Source: Bosea sp. (in: a-proteobacteria)
Lineage (GTDB): Bacteria > Pseudomonadota > Alphaproteobacteria > Rhizobiales > Beijerinckiaceae
DNA: 64,000 bases
Assembly: GCA_023910605.1 (NCBI GenBank)
Contig: JAAVVV010000001.1
Location: 3,276,698 to 3,340,697, forward strand
Direction of reading: 5' to 3'
Part shown: piece after piece, positions 1 through 8,252 of the stretch
Layout of the letters: each line of letters starts with the position of its first letter
Position numbering within the stretch: position 1 is the first letter of the stretch
Notes under the pieces: generated by a model
The model's input: the letters and a program-made list of their open reading frames with translations, nothing else
What the model was told of the DNA's origin: nothing
The model's database searches: none
Program-made: the position numbers and the translations under genes

Positions 1-30
1 CGTCGCTCTAACCAACTGAGCTACACTGCT
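1..30 (-). tRNA. tRNA gene, 5' part only (cut by window edge)
   Basis: Read on the minus strand, bases 30 to 1 give a seven-base acceptor arm (AGCAGTG), then TA and the typical D-arm GCTCAGTTGGTTAGAGC. This is the first 30 nt of a tRNA. The anticodon lies outside the window, so the amino acid cannot be named. The gene is transcribed leftwards out of the window. Confidence 0.85.
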
Positions 31-98
31 GCCGCCGGTGCGTATAGCCAGCCGGCGCGGGGGTTTCAACCCCATTCGCGCGAGCCCCGCAACAATGC

Positions 99-344
99 TC
101 ACTCGGCTGGTTCGATGGCGCGGGCACCCTTGATCGGGGCGGTGGCCCCGCGCCGCGTCATGTCGGAATACATGGACTTGATCGCGTTGCTCGCCGTCTT
201 CTCGAAAAGGAATGGCAGGAAGGCATGCACGAACGCCGCTCCGGCCGCCAGGAACAGGCGGCCCGAATAGCGCAGAGCGACAAGGAAATGCGCGCCGAAG
301 CTCTCGCCGACGGCTTCGGGGTGGCGCGTGAACAGGTTGGGCAT
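99..344 (-). CDS. DUF6356 small membrane-associated protein
   Basis: An 81-residue protein resembling the DUF6356 family. It has an N-terminal LFTRHPEAVGESF segment, then a hydrophobic stretch (about residues 20-45) that could be one membrane helix ending in HAFLPFLFEKT. An ATG five codons upstream (359) is possible. The start at 344 is preferred because GGAGG lies six bases before it and family members begin just before the LFT(E/R)HP motif. Function is unknown. It is transcribed divergently from the Lrp-type regulator. Confidence 0.7.
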   Translation of the reverse strand: MPNLFTRHPEAVGESFGAHFLVALRYSGRLFLAAGAAFVHAFLPFLFEKTASNAIKSMYSDMTRRGATAPIKGARAIEPAE

Positions 345-465
345 GACGATCCTCCGCATGACCGCGCCAATCTAGCGCGCCAGCCACGCCGGCATATCCC
401 AAAAACCTGCATACAGCCGGCAATATCAGGGATAATGTCTTGAGAGATCAGGCAATCGGCAAACC

Positions 466-939
466 ATGTCCCACAAGATCGATGCAATCGATAAACGCAT
501 CCTGCGCGAACTCCAGCGTGACGCCACCCTGGCGCTGGACGCCTTGAGCGAACGGGTCGCCCTTTCACGCAATGCCTGCTGGAGGCGGATTCAGGCGCTG
601 GACGCGGCAGGCGTCATCAGGGGCCGCGTGGCGATGCTCGAGCCGGCCGCGCTCAATCTCGCCCTGTCGGTCTTCATCGTCGTGCGCACGGGCCGGCACA
701 GCGCGGACTGGGCGACCGCGTTCCGTGCGGCCCTCGCCGAGATTCCCGAGATCACCGGCGCCTACCGCACGGCCGGCGACATAGACTACATCCTGCGCGC
801 CCGCGTGCCGGATGTCGCGGCCTATGATCGGCTCTATCAGCGCCTCATCGCACGGATCGACATGGTGGATGTCTCCGCCAGCTTCGTGATGGAGGAGATC
901 AAGGACACGCACGAGCTGCCGCTGGACTACATGCGCTGA
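466..939 (+). CDS. Lrp/AsnC-family transcriptional regulator
   Basis: A 157-residue regulator. Residues 1-60 form the AsnC-type helix-turn-helix, opening with the family pattern KIDAIDKRILRELQRDA and carrying LSRNACWRRIQALDAAGVI as recognition region. Residues 65-150 are the RAM ligand-binding/oligomerisation domain (AYRTAGDIDYILRARVPDV). Such proteins bind DNA as dimers to octamers and often sense an amino acid. The ligand cannot be read from the sequence. It converges with the pca-type fusion gene, only three bases apart, and is divergent from the DUF6356 gene, so the 120-bp gap upstream (345-465) is the likely promoter and autoregulatory region. Confidence 0.92.
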   Translation: MSHKIDAIDKRILRELQRDATLALDALSERVALSRNACWRRIQALDAAGVIRGRVAMLEPAALNLALSVFIVVRTGRHSADWATAFRAALAEIPEITGAYRTAGDIDYILRARVPDVAAYDRLYQRLIARIDMVDVSASFVMEEIKDTHELPLDYMR

Positions 940-942
940 AGC

Positions 943-2148
943 TCAGCCTTCGATCGCGTCGAGCTCGTCGCCCAGGACGTCTCGCACCCAGCGAAAGGCA
1001 TTGTTGGCGGCCGGCACGCCAATATACACCGCTGCCTGGATCATCGCGCTACGCAGCTCCGCCAGCGTCACGCCATTGTGCAGCGCCGGGCGCAGATGAA
1101 GCTTGAACTCCTCTTCCCGGTTGAGCGCGATCATCGTCTGCAGCGTCAGCAGCGAGCGCGTTTTCCACGACAGGCTCGGGTCGCCCCACACCTCGCCCCA
1201 GGCTTCGCGCATGATGAATTCCTGCCAGGGGCGCGCGAAGGGCCCCGCCTTGGCCAGAGACCGCTCGACATGGTCTGCGCCCAGCACAGCCTTGCGGTTC
1301 GCCAGCCCCTCCTCAAGCCGGGCCGGACGGCTGGAGGCCGCGCCGAGCCGGGCGCGGTTCCTGTCGAGCCAGGCCATCAACTGCGCGGTCACGGCCTCCG
1401 GCTGCTCAAGGTTCATGATGTGCGCCGCCGGGCTCAGGCGGATCAGGCCAGCCCCCGAAATGGCTGCACGGATTTCGTCCTGAAGCTCAGGCGGCGAAGC
1501 CGGGTCATCCGCGCCCGAAAACACCATGGTTGGCACGTCGAGTTGATGCAGCCCCTCGATCAGGTCGAGATCGCGGATGGCGTCGCAGCAGGCTGCGTAG
1601 CCCTCCCGGGGGGTCGACAGCATCATGGCGCGCGCCTGCCCGAACACATCCGGCTTCATCGCTGCGAAGCCCGGCGTGAACCATCGTCCGAGGATCATGT
1701 CACCGATCGCCTCGACGCCGCCGGCCCGCACCCTGGCTGCGCGATCGACCCAGGCGGGCGGCGAGGCGGCGCGCGCGAAGGTGGCCATCGGCGTCAGCGA
1801 CGCCACGAGGTCGGGCCGGGCGATGGCCAGGGCCATCCCTGTCATGCCACCGAGCGAGAGCCCGACCACATGCACGGGTGTGCGGCCGAAGACATGCTCG
1901 ACAAGGGCGGCAAGGTCAGCGGCAAGGTCGGCGATGCCGAACGGCTTGGTCGCCACAGGCGAGCCCCCATGGCCGCGCGTGTCATAGCTCAGGCAGCGGA
2001 AGCGCCCGGCCATGGCGGCGATCTGCGGCGCCCACATCGCACGGGTCGTGCCCAGCGAATTGGAGAACACGACCGGCGGCGCGCCCGCCGGGCCGCGCAC
2101 GTCGTAGTCCAGCGTGACGCCGTTGATCTCGACCTGCGGCATGGGCAA
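943..2148 (-). CDS. pcaL: 3-oxoadipate enol-lactonase / 4-carboxymuconolactone decarboxylase fusion
   Basis: A 401-residue two-domain protein. Residues 1-265 are an alpha/beta hydrolase with nucleophile Ser98 in GLSLGGM, acid Asp214 or Asp215 (GADDP) and His243, as in enol-lactonase PcaD. Residues 279-397 are a carboxymuconolactone decarboxylase domain (PcaC) with HLRPALHNGVT and VYIGVPAANNAF. In the protocatechuate branch of the beta-ketoadipate pathway the two steps are consecutive: decarboxylation of gamma-carboxymuconolactone, then enol-lactone hydrolysis to 3-oxoadipate. Fusions of this order are known as PcaL. No other pca gene is visible here, so a different lactone substrate is possible. 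Confidence 0.85.
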   Translation of the reverse strand: MPMPQVEINGVTLDYDVRGPAGAPPVVFSNSLGTTRAMWAPQIAAMAGRFRCLSYDTRGHGGSPVATKPFGIADLAADLAALVEHVFGRTPVHVVGLSLGGMTGMALAIARPDLVASLTPMATFARAASPPAWVDRAARVRAGGVEAIGDMILGRWFTPGFAAMKPDVFGQARAMMLSTPREGYAACCDAIRDLDLIEGLHQLDVPTMVFSGADDPASPPELQDEIRAAISGAGLIRLSPAAHIMNLEQPEAVTAQLMAWLDRNRARLGAASSRPARLEEGLANRKAVLGADHVERSLAKAGPFARPWQEFIMREAWGEVWGDPSLSWKTRSLLTLQTMIALNREEEFKLHLRPALHNGVTLAELRSAMIQAAVYIGVPAANNAFRWVRDVLGDELDAIEG

Positions 2149-2289
2149 ACCTTCTCATGGATGCGCGGCTGTCGTCCGGGTCAGGGCGCCGCCTGCGTGG
2201 TTGGGTGTACGCACTCTGGCGGCAAGCCGAACCAGGAGCAAGGCCGCGCGACGAGCGCAGGCCAAGGCCGGCGATGGCCGGAAGAGAGC

Positions 2290-2553
2290 CTATTTGCCGG
2301 CGCCGCTCACCAGATGGCCCGAGATCGCTTCTGCCAGCGCCTCGGCATGCTGAAGGTTGTCCGGACTCGACGCCATGACAGCTGCGATCACTGCCTCGAC
2401 GACCAGCAACGCCGCGCTGCTCGAACTCGACAGCACCGGATGGTTGGCCTGCGCCAGCAGCACGATTCCTGACAGGGCGGTCAGCGGCGAGGCATGAGAA
2501 TCCGTGATCGCGATGATGCGCGCGCCAACAAGGGGCTTTTTGAGCGCTGCAAA
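2290..2553 (-). pseudogene. 3' fragment of an RpiR/MurR-family regulator (SIS domain)
   Basis: The last 87 codons of a minus-strand reading frame look like the C-terminal half of a SIS domain from RpiR-type sugar-phosphate regulators: GARIIAITDSHASPLTALS, then ANHPVLSSSSSAALLVVEAV. The frame continues upstream, but there it is antisense to guaC and shows no helix-turn-helix or first half of the SIS fold. The match begins near position 2526-2553. I read this as a gene truncated at its 5' end, probably non-functional. It lies head to head with guaC and upstream of the pca-type fusion gene, whose regulator it might once have been. Confidence 0.65.
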
Positions 2554-2563
2554 TCTGGATATA

Positions 2564-2610
2564 GCTTGCAAAAGACAAGCCCCGCGCTGGCCAGTTGCGG
2601 GGCGTTTTCT
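2564..2610 (+). terminator. Hairpin with T-run in the guaC leader (terminator or attenuator)
   Basis: Bases 2579-2585 (GCCCCGC) pair with 2597-2603 (GCGGGGC) around an 11-base loop and are followed by GTTTTCTT, the shape of an intrinsic terminator on the plus strand. A smaller hairpin, GCTTG/CAAGC (2564-2568 with 2576-2580), overlaps the left arm by two bases. The structure ends about 46 bases before the guaC ATG. With no complete gene upstream on this strand, it most likely acts in the guaC leader or stabilises the 5' end of its mRNA. Confidence 0.5.
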
Positions 2611-2649
2611 TGAGGTCGCCAACTGCGGCCGCCACGCAACGGGCCCGCC

Positions 2650-3696
2650 ATGCGCATCGAGAATGATCCGAAACTCGACTTCAAGGACGTGCTGATCCGA
2701 CCCAAGCGCTCCACGCTGGGCAGCCGCTCGGAAGTGGACGTCAACCGCACCTTCCGCTTCCTGCACACCGGCACGGACTGGACCGGTTTTCCGCTGATCG
2801 CCGCCAACATGGACGTGACCGGCACGATCCCCATGGCCCGCGCGCTGAAGCGCTTCGGGGCGATGGTGGCGCTGCACAAGCACTATCCGGTGGAGGCTCT
2901 GGTCGAGTTCTTCGGAACCGAGGATGCGTCGAACAGCTTCTACACGCTCGGCATCGCAGAGGCTGACCACGACAAGTTCAAGGCCGTGAAGAACAAGGTC
3001 CCGGTGCGCAAGATCTGCATCGACGTCGCCAATGGCTACACCGAGGCCTTCCTCAAGACGATCGAGCGCACCCGCCGCGAGAACCCCGATTCCGTCATCA
3101 TGGCAGGCAATGTCGTCACCGGCGACATGACCGAAGCCCTGCTGCTGGCGGGGGCGGACATCGTGAAGGTCGGCATCGGGCCCGGCTCGGTCTGCACAAC
3201 GCGGAAGATGACGGGCGTTGGCTATCCCCAGCTCTCCGCCATCATCGAATGCTCCGATGCCGCGCACGGGCTCAAGGGCCAGGTCTGCGGCGATGGCGGC
3301 CTCACCGTGCCGGGCGACGTGGCCAAGGCCTATGGCGGCGGCGCCGATTTCGTCATGATGGGCGGCATGCTCTCCGGCCATGACGAATGCGAGGGCGAGA
3401 TCATCCACGAGCAGCGCGACGGCAGGAAAGTGCCCGTGCGCATGCAGTTCTACGGCATGTCCTCGGACACGGCGATGAAGAAATATGCTGGCGGCGTCGC
3501 CAAGTATCGCGCCTCAGAGGGCAAGACAGTCGAGGTTCCCTATCGCGGCAAGGTCGACGGCACGATGCAGGAGATCATGGGCGGCGTGCGCTCCATGATG
3601 ACCTACATCGGCGCGGTCAAGCTCAAGGAGGTGCCCAAGCGCACCACCTTCATCATGGTCGGCAGCCAGCTCAACACGGTGTTCGGAAACGGCTGA
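2650..3696 (+). CDS. guaC: GMP reductase
   Basis: A 348-residue protein of the IMPDH/GMPR family that converts GMP to IMP with NADPH and ammonia release (purine salvage). It lacks the CBS insert of IMP dehydrogenase and has the length of E. coli-type GuaC. Visible landmarks are the N-terminal [14 protein letters not shown], the catalytic cysteine Cys182 in GPGSVCTTR, the GDGG substrate loop and [13 protein letters not shown]. No strong ribosome-binding site is seen before the ATG. The leader carries a terminator-like hairpin, so expression may be attenuated. The stop codon overlaps the start of the next gene. Confidence 0.95.
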   Translation: MRIENDPKLDFKDVLIRPKRSTLGSRSEVDVNRTFRFLHTGTDWTGFPLIAANMDVTGTIPMARALKRFGAMVALHKHYPVEALVEFFGTEDASNSFYTLGIAEADHDKFKAVKNKVPVRKICIDVANGYTEAFLKTIERTRRENPDSVIMAGNVVTGDMTEALLLAGADIVKVGIGPGSVCTTRKMTGVGYPQLSAIIECSDAAHGLKGQVCGDGGLTVPGDVAKAYGGGADFVMMGGMLSGHDECEGEIIHEQRDGRKVPVRMQFYGMSSDTAMKKYAGGVAKYRASEGKTVEVPYRGKVDGTMQEIMGGVRSMMTYIGAVKLKEVPKRTTFIMVGSQLNTVFGNG

Positions 3697-4904
3697 TGAG
3701 CGGGACTGTCATCGTCGGCGCGGGCCAGGCCGGGGTGCAGGTCGCCGCGGAGCTGCGCGCCGCCGGCTACGCGCCGCCGATCACGCTGGTCGGCGCGGAA
3801 ACCGCCCTGCCCTACCACCGCCCGCCTCTCTCGAAGGCCTATCTCACAGGCGAGAAGAGCTTGGATGCCCTGCAGATGCGCGGGGCGGCCTTCTATGTCG
3901 AGCAGCACATCACGCTCATGCAGGGCGTTGCGGCCGCTGCCATCGATGCCGGCGCGCGACGCGTCATTCTCGAGGACGGCTCCGCGCTGGCCTATGATCA
4001 TCTTGTTCTGGCGACAGGTGCCTCGCCCCGCCCGCTGACCTGCCCAGGCCATGATCTGGAGGGCGTGCTCGCCCTGCGCGGGCTTGCCGATGCCGACGCG
4101 CTCAAGACAAGGCTCACGAGCGCGCGCAGCCTCGTCGTGGTGGGCGGCGGCTTCATCGGCCTTGAAGCTGCCGCCAGCGCGCGCAAGCTTGGCAAGGATG
4201 TCGCGCTGCTTGAGATGCAGGACCGGCTGATGGCGCGCGCGGTCGGCCCTGACCTCTCGAGGCATTTCGCCGAAACCCATGCGGCCCATGGCGTCAGCCT
4301 GCATTTCGGCGAAGGCGCGGCCGAGATCATCGGGCAGGGCGGCAGGGTCGTTGCTGTCCGCACCACGGCGGGCCGTGAGTTGCCGGCCGACATCGTGCTG
4401 GCGGGGATCGGCGTGAACCCGAACATCGAGCTTGCCCGCGCCGCCGGCCTCGCCACGGGCAACGGCATCGTGGTCGACACGGGCCAGCGCACCTCCGAAC
4501 CGTCGATCCTGGCGCTCGGCGATGTCTGCGCCTTCCCGGAGCCCCGGGGCCACGGCCATATCCGGCTCGAATCCGTGCAGAACGCCGTGGATCAGGCCAA
4601 GATCGTCGCGGCCTCCATCCTCGGACGGCCGGCACGCTATGAGGCGGTGCCCTGGTTCTGGAGCGACCAGTATGACCTCAAGCTTCAGATGGTGGGCCTG
4701 TCCCATGGCCATGACGCCGCCGAGGAGCGCGGCAGCCGGGCCGGGAACCGCTTCTCGATCTTTTACTTCAAGGCCGGCCGCCTGATCGCGATCGACAGCG
4801 TCAATCGCCCTGCCGACCACATGCGCGGGCGCAAGCTGCTCGCGCCCGGCGCGGCCCCGCTCGCACGGGCCGATCTCGACGGCGCCTTCCCTCAGCGGGC
4901 CTGA
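3696..4904 (+). CDS. FAD/NAD-dependent ferredoxin reductase-type oxidoreductase
   Basis: A 402-residue flavoprotein. The FAD-binding GAGQAG motif is at residues 8-13, the NAD-binding VVGGGFIGLEAAA around residue 150, and the FAD signature ALGDVCAF around 275. A C-terminal reductase domain (PWFWSDQYDLKLQMVG) is typical of putidaredoxin, rhodocoxin and terpredoxin reductases, which pass electrons from NAD(P)H to a ferredoxin for cytochrome P450s or dioxygenases. No ferredoxin or P450 is nearby. The ATG shares one base with the guaC stop (TGATG), so the two are probably translationally coupled, which is an odd pairing. Confidence 0.88.
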   Translation: MSGTVIVGAGQAGVQVAAELRAAGYAPPITLVGAETALPYHRPPLSKAYLTGEKSLDALQMRGAAFYVEQHITLMQGVAAAAIDAGARRVILEDGSALAYDHLVLATGASPRPLTCPGHDLEGVLALRGLADADALKTRLTSARSLVVVGGGFIGLEAAASARKLGKDVALLEMQDRLMARAVGPDLSRHFAETHAAHGVSLHFGEGAAEIIGQGGRVVAVRTTAGRELPADIVLAGIGVNPNIELARAAGLATGNGIVVDTGQRTSEPSILALGDVCAFPEPRGHGHIRLESVQNAVDQAKIVAASILGRPARYEAVPWFWSDQYDLKLQMVGLSHGHDAAEERGSRAGNRFSIFYFKAGRLIAIDSVNRPADHMRGRKLLAPGAAPLARADLDGAFPQRA

Positions 4905-4962
4905 TGCGCGCCGCGACATTGGCGCCCTTTCGCCGGCCGCGCGGAACGCCTATCTTGATGGC

Positions 4963-5157
4963 ATGAGCGAGCTGACCGGCCACGATCTGTCCCCGCAGAA
5001 GCTGCCCGCGCCGTCTGCGCAGGCCTCGTCCGCTTCGCGCTGGCTCCTGGCCGGCACGGCCGCGACCTTTCTGGGCGCAGGGGCGCTGCTCTGGGTCCGG
5101 GAGGGCGAGCGTCTCTTCACCGACGGGCTGATCGCCGCGATCGCGCGCTGCTTCTGA
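4963..5157 (+). CDS. Small single-pass membrane protein
   Basis: A 64-residue reading frame between the flavoprotein and the SCO1 gene. It has a polar, proline- and serine-rich N-terminus (residues 1-25), one predicted membrane helix (WLLAGTAATFLGAGALLWV, residues 27-45) and a short tail with a cysteine next to last. It begins 58 bases after the previous stop and ends 28 bases before the next gene, on the same strand, so it fits an operon. No family is recognised. A role near copper or cytochrome oxidase assembly is inference from position only. Confidence 0.5.
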   Translation: MSELTGHDLSPQKLPAPSAQASSASRWLLAGTAATFLGAGALLWVREGERLFTDGLIAAIARCF

Positions 5158-5185
5158 TCGCGCGCGCCGCACCACCGAGGTTCCG

Positions 5186-5773
5186 ATGGACAAGCGCGCC
5201 CTCATCCTTCCCGCCGCCGCCTTTCTGTTTGGCCTGGTGTCGCTCGGCCTTGCCGCCCTGTGGACCTTCGCGCCGACGCCCGAGGCGACGCGGGCCAGTT
5301 CGGTCGGCGGCCCCTTCGATCTGACCGCGATGGACGGTCGCCGCATCAGCAGCCGCCAGTTTCAGGGCGCGCCGCTGCTCGTCTTCTTCGGCTTCACGCA
5401 TTGCCCGGATGTGTGCCCCACCAAGCTGATGGAGCTGTCCGAAGTCTTCCGCGCCGCGGGCGATCGGGCTGGCAACACCCGCGCGCTGTTCATCACCGTG
5501 GATCCGGCCCGCGACACGCCCGAACTGTTGAAGAACTATCTCGGCAGCTTCGATCCGCGCATCATCGGGCTGACCGGCACACAGGAGGAGATCGACGCCG
5601 TGGTCAAGGCCTTCCGCGCCTATGCGCGCAAGGTGCCGACCGCGAGCGGCGACTACACCATGGACCATACCGCCATCATCTATCTGATGGACAAGAAGGG
5701 CCAGTTCGTCGGCAGCTTCAATCTGGAACGCCCGCCCGCCGAGGCAGCCCGGGACCTGCTGCGTCATCTCTGA
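5186..5773 (+). CDS. SCO1/SenC copper chaperone
   Basis: A 195-residue membrane-anchored thioredoxin-fold protein. A hydrophobic segment (residues 5-29) anchors it in the inner membrane facing the periplasm. The copper ligands are Cys73 and Cys77 in HCPDVCP, and His161 in YTMDHTAIIY. Members of this family deliver copper to the CuA site of cytochrome c oxidase or act in thiol redox. The length is normal. No oxidase gene is next to it here. The gene converges with the glycosyltransferase gene on the opposite strand, 18 bases away. Confidence 0.92.
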   Translation: MDKRALILPAAAFLFGLVSLGLAALWTFAPTPEATRASSVGGPFDLTAMDGRRISSRQFQGAPLLVFFGFTHCPDVCPTKLMELSEVFRAAGDRAGNTRALFITVDPARDTPELLKNYLGSFDPRIIGLTGTQEEIDAVVKAFRAYARKVPTASGDYTMDHTAIIYLMDKKGQFVGSFNLERPPAEAARDLLRHL

Positions 5774-5791
5774 CGAAACGGGCGCACGCCG

Positions 5792-6784
5792 TCAGTTCGC
5801 CTCGGGTGCGCGATACTGCTCGATGTTGAGCCCGAATTCGGCGCCGATGCGGCCCAGCGCCACCTGCAGGTGATAGAGCGCGATCAGGGGCGATCCCGTC
5901 CGCGCAAGATCGGCCACGCCCCTGAGCGGAGAGGCGGCCAGCAGCGCCAGCGACTTGAGCGCCGTGCGCGCGCGCCCTGCCGGCGACGGGTCGGCCTTGT
6001 GCGCGATGAGCGCCGAGATCATGCCGTTGCGCAACGCCCGGGCGTGGATCCAGGAGAACTCCGTGCGCCGGGCCGGAATGGTCTCGTGCATCAGCGCCGC
6101 CTCGGTCCAGTAAAAGCGCAGACCGGCGGCGCGTCCCCGCGTGAAGAAATCGGTGTCCCCGCCGCCCTTGTAGTCGAAGGCCTCGTCCAGATAGGGATAG
6201 CCCATGCGATCGAGCACCTCGGCGCGGATGAGATAGTTCGCGCTCGAGAAAAGCTGCGGGACCGGGCCATCCGCGCTGTAATGCGAGCGGAACACCGGGT
6301 GGCGGGCCAGATGTCTGAAGCGCTGATGGCTGAACACCGGCCTGACCGGCCCGCCGACAACATCCGCCTGATGAGCCTCCGCCGCCCCGACGAGCCCCTG
6401 GAGCCAGCCCTGCGCGGCCTCCTCGTCATCGTCGATGCCGCAGATGAACCGCGTATCCGGCATGGTCTCGCGCACAAAGCGCCAGGCGGCATTGTAGGCC
6501 TTGCAGTTTCCCTGCCTCGGCTGGACCAGTGCGGCGCCCGGGAAGACGCCGTCGGCAAGCATCCGGGCGGCGATCCGAGAGCCTTCGCGGCCCTGTCCGT
6601 CATTGTCCACGACGACGATGGCGAAGGGCGCGGCGCGTTCGAGCCGTTGCGCTGCGAGCGAACCGAGCGTGCGCCTGAGCAGTTCGGGCCGCTTGTAGGT
6701 CGGCACGCACACGACGCTCGGCACATTCATGCGCTGAAGGCCGTCGCTCGTCGCGATGAGGACAGCGCCTGTGTTCAATTCCAT
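5792..6784 (-). CDS. Family 2 glycosyltransferase
   Basis: About 330 residues if the ATG at 6784 is used. A second ATG at 6730 would start at MNVPSVVCVPTYKRPELL, which is where GT2 domains usually begin, so the shorter start is equally possible; neither has a clear ribosome-binding site. The GT-A fold shows CVPTYKRPELLRRTL, the DDDEEA metal-binding motif (CGIDDDEEA) and GGGDTDFF as the acceptor-site acidic motif. It is a cytoplasmic enzyme adding a sugar from a nucleotide donor. It marks the left end of the polysaccharide island and is divergent from the next transferase gene. Confidence 0.88.
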   Translation of the reverse strand: MELNTGAVLIATSDGLQRMNVPSVVCVPTYKRPELLRRTLGSLAAQRLERAAPFAIVVVDNDGQGREGSRIAARMLADGVFPGAALVQPRQGNCKAYNAAWRFVRETMPDTRFICGIDDDEEAAQGWLQGLVGAAEAHQADVVGGPVRPVFSHQRFRHLARHPVFRSHYSADGPVPQLFSSANYLIRAEVLDRMGYPYLDEAFDYKGGGDTDFFTRGRAAGLRFYWTEAALMHETIPARRTEFSWIHARALRNGMISALIAHKADPSPAGRARTALKSLALLAASPLRGVADLARTGSPLIALYHLQVALGRIGAEFGLNIEQYRAPEAN

Positions 6785-6941
6785 CGATCGGGCCCGTTTG
6801 CGCGCGTCTGGCCGGCAAGCATGGCAGCTTCCCCTTAAGCTTTCCTGATGCCGTCCCTGACTCGCACTGTGGTGGCTTGGGCGGCTGTTTACGATGGAGC
6901 GGCCTTGTTTCTTGACCCGTGCCGGCAAATGCAGTCCAGAT

Positions 6942-6959
6942 CGCGGCCGATCGGCCGCG
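6942..6959. repeat. 18-bp perfect GC palindrome before the GT4 gene
   Basis: CGCGGCCGATCGGCCGCG is its own reverse complement. It sits 21 bases upstream of the proposed TTG start (6981) in the intergenic space between two divergent glycosyltransferase genes. It could be an operator or a hairpin in the leader of the downstream gene. In GC-rich DNA, chance is not excluded. Confidence 0.45.
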
Positions 6960-6980
6960 GCGCCGGCCCGGAGCCTTGCC

Positions 6981-8171
6981 TTGAAGCTCGCATTCATCAC
7001 CTCACTGGCTCCTACTGAGGCGCCCGACACCGGCTTCGAGATCGCCAACGCCGCCATCATCGCGGCCTTGCGCGCCGCAGGGCACCACCTCACCATCTTT
7101 GCCTTCGCCAGGCCGGAGGACCGCGTGCGCGCCGATCCTGATCTGGTGCTGATCCGGCGCATGGTGATCGAGAACAGCGCCGCTGGCCCCGCCCGCAAGG
7201 CCAAGTGGCTGGCTGCGGCGCTATTGCGCGGCATTCCCTTCGCCGCTGCCAAGCTCTGGCTCGCCGGACGGACGCGCCTGCTCGACGAGATCGACGCGCG
7301 CGGCCCGTTCGACGCGCTGGTCCTCAACGGCGTGATGATGCCCGGCGCCTTTCCCGACATGACCAGCCGGGCGCCCGCCCTTCTGATCGCACACAACATC
7401 GAGCACGCTTCCGCCCGTCAGAACGCAGACCATGCCGGCAATGCCCTGATGCGCTGGCTCTTCGCGCGCGAGAGTCGCCTGCTGGAAGCGCTCGAGAGCG
7501 GCCTTGCGCGCGACTGCGCCGCCATATGGTGCCTTGCCGACGAGGACCGCCAGGCGCTGGCGCGGCTTGCAGGCCCCGATGCGCTCGCGCGTTGCGCGGT
7601 GCTGCCGCTGGTTTCTGGCGGCGGCCGGAAGCTCGAGCCTGTCGCCCATCCGCGCCATGATGTGGGGTTGATCGGCACCTGGACCTGGGAGCCCAACCTG
7701 ATCGGGCTGCGCTGGTTTTTGCGGGAGGTCGCGCCGCGTCTGCCTGCTGATTGCACCATCGCCGTGGCAGGGCGGATTCCGGCCGGCGTCGAGCCCCCCC
7801 CTAATGTGGCGATGGTCGGGCGCGTGCCTGACGCCGACGCCTTCCTCGCCGATTGCGCCGTGGTGGCGCTGGCGAGCCGCGCCGGAACCGGCGTCCAGCT
7901 CAAGACCATCGAGACCCTGCAGCTTGGCCTGCCTGCTGTCGCCACCAGCCTGTCCTTCCGCGGACTGAGCGCGCCGCCCGTCAATGTCCGCATCGCGGAC
8001 GAGCCCGCAGCCTTCGCTAAAGCTCTCGCAGAGCACGTGGCCGCAGTCCGCAGCGGGGCCATCACCCGCCTCGATGGCGCAAGCTTCATGCATGCCCAGC
8101 AGGCCGAGCTGACGCGGGCCATCGCAGCCGGACTGGGCGCGCTCGAGCGCAAGCCGCCATCGGCAGCCTGA
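6981..8171 (+). CDS. GT4-like glycosyltransferase
   Basis: A 396-residue GT-B-fold transferase. The N-terminal domain begins LKLAFITSLAP. The C-terminal donor domain has VGLIGTWTWEPN, MVGRVPDADAFLADC and the nucleotide-sugar region GTGVQLKTIETLQLGLPAVAT. I chose the TTG at 6981 because GGAG lies seven bases upstream and the family fold starts at once. An ATG at 6894 would add 29 low-similarity residues. It probably elongates the repeat unit of the exopolysaccharide made by this island. The acceptor and sugar cannot be told from sequence. Confidence 0.85.
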   Translation: MKLAFITSLAPTEAPDTGFEIANAAIIAALRAAGHHLTIFAFARPEDRVRADPDLVLIRRMVIENSAAGPARKAKWLAAALLRGIPFAAAKLWLAGRTRLLDEIDARGPFDALVLNGVMMPGAFPDMTSRAPALLIAHNIEHASARQNADHAGNALMRWLFARESRLLEALESGLARDCAAIWCLADEDRQALARLAGPDALARCAVLPLVSGGGRKLEPVAHPRHDVGLIGTWTWEPNLIGLRWFLREVAPRLPADCTIAVAGRIPAGVEPPPNVAMVGRVPDADAFLADCAVVALASRAGTGVQLKTIETLQLGLPAVATSLSFRGLSAPPVNVRIADEPAAFAKALAEHVAAVRSGAITRLDGASFMHAQQAELTRAIAAGLGALERKPPSAA

Positions 8172-8252
8172 TGCGTCGTCACAAGGTGGCTCGACAGCAG
8201 CCCCGCCCTGCGTCGTAATGAAGAGGGCTGGTTGGGGGCGTTTGCGTTTCAG

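Noticed and set aside
2554..3408. Upstream part of the minus-strand frame that contains the RpiR fragment
   Set aside because: This part is antisense to guaC and has no helix-turn-helix or SIS sequence; only the final 87 codons were kept as a relic.
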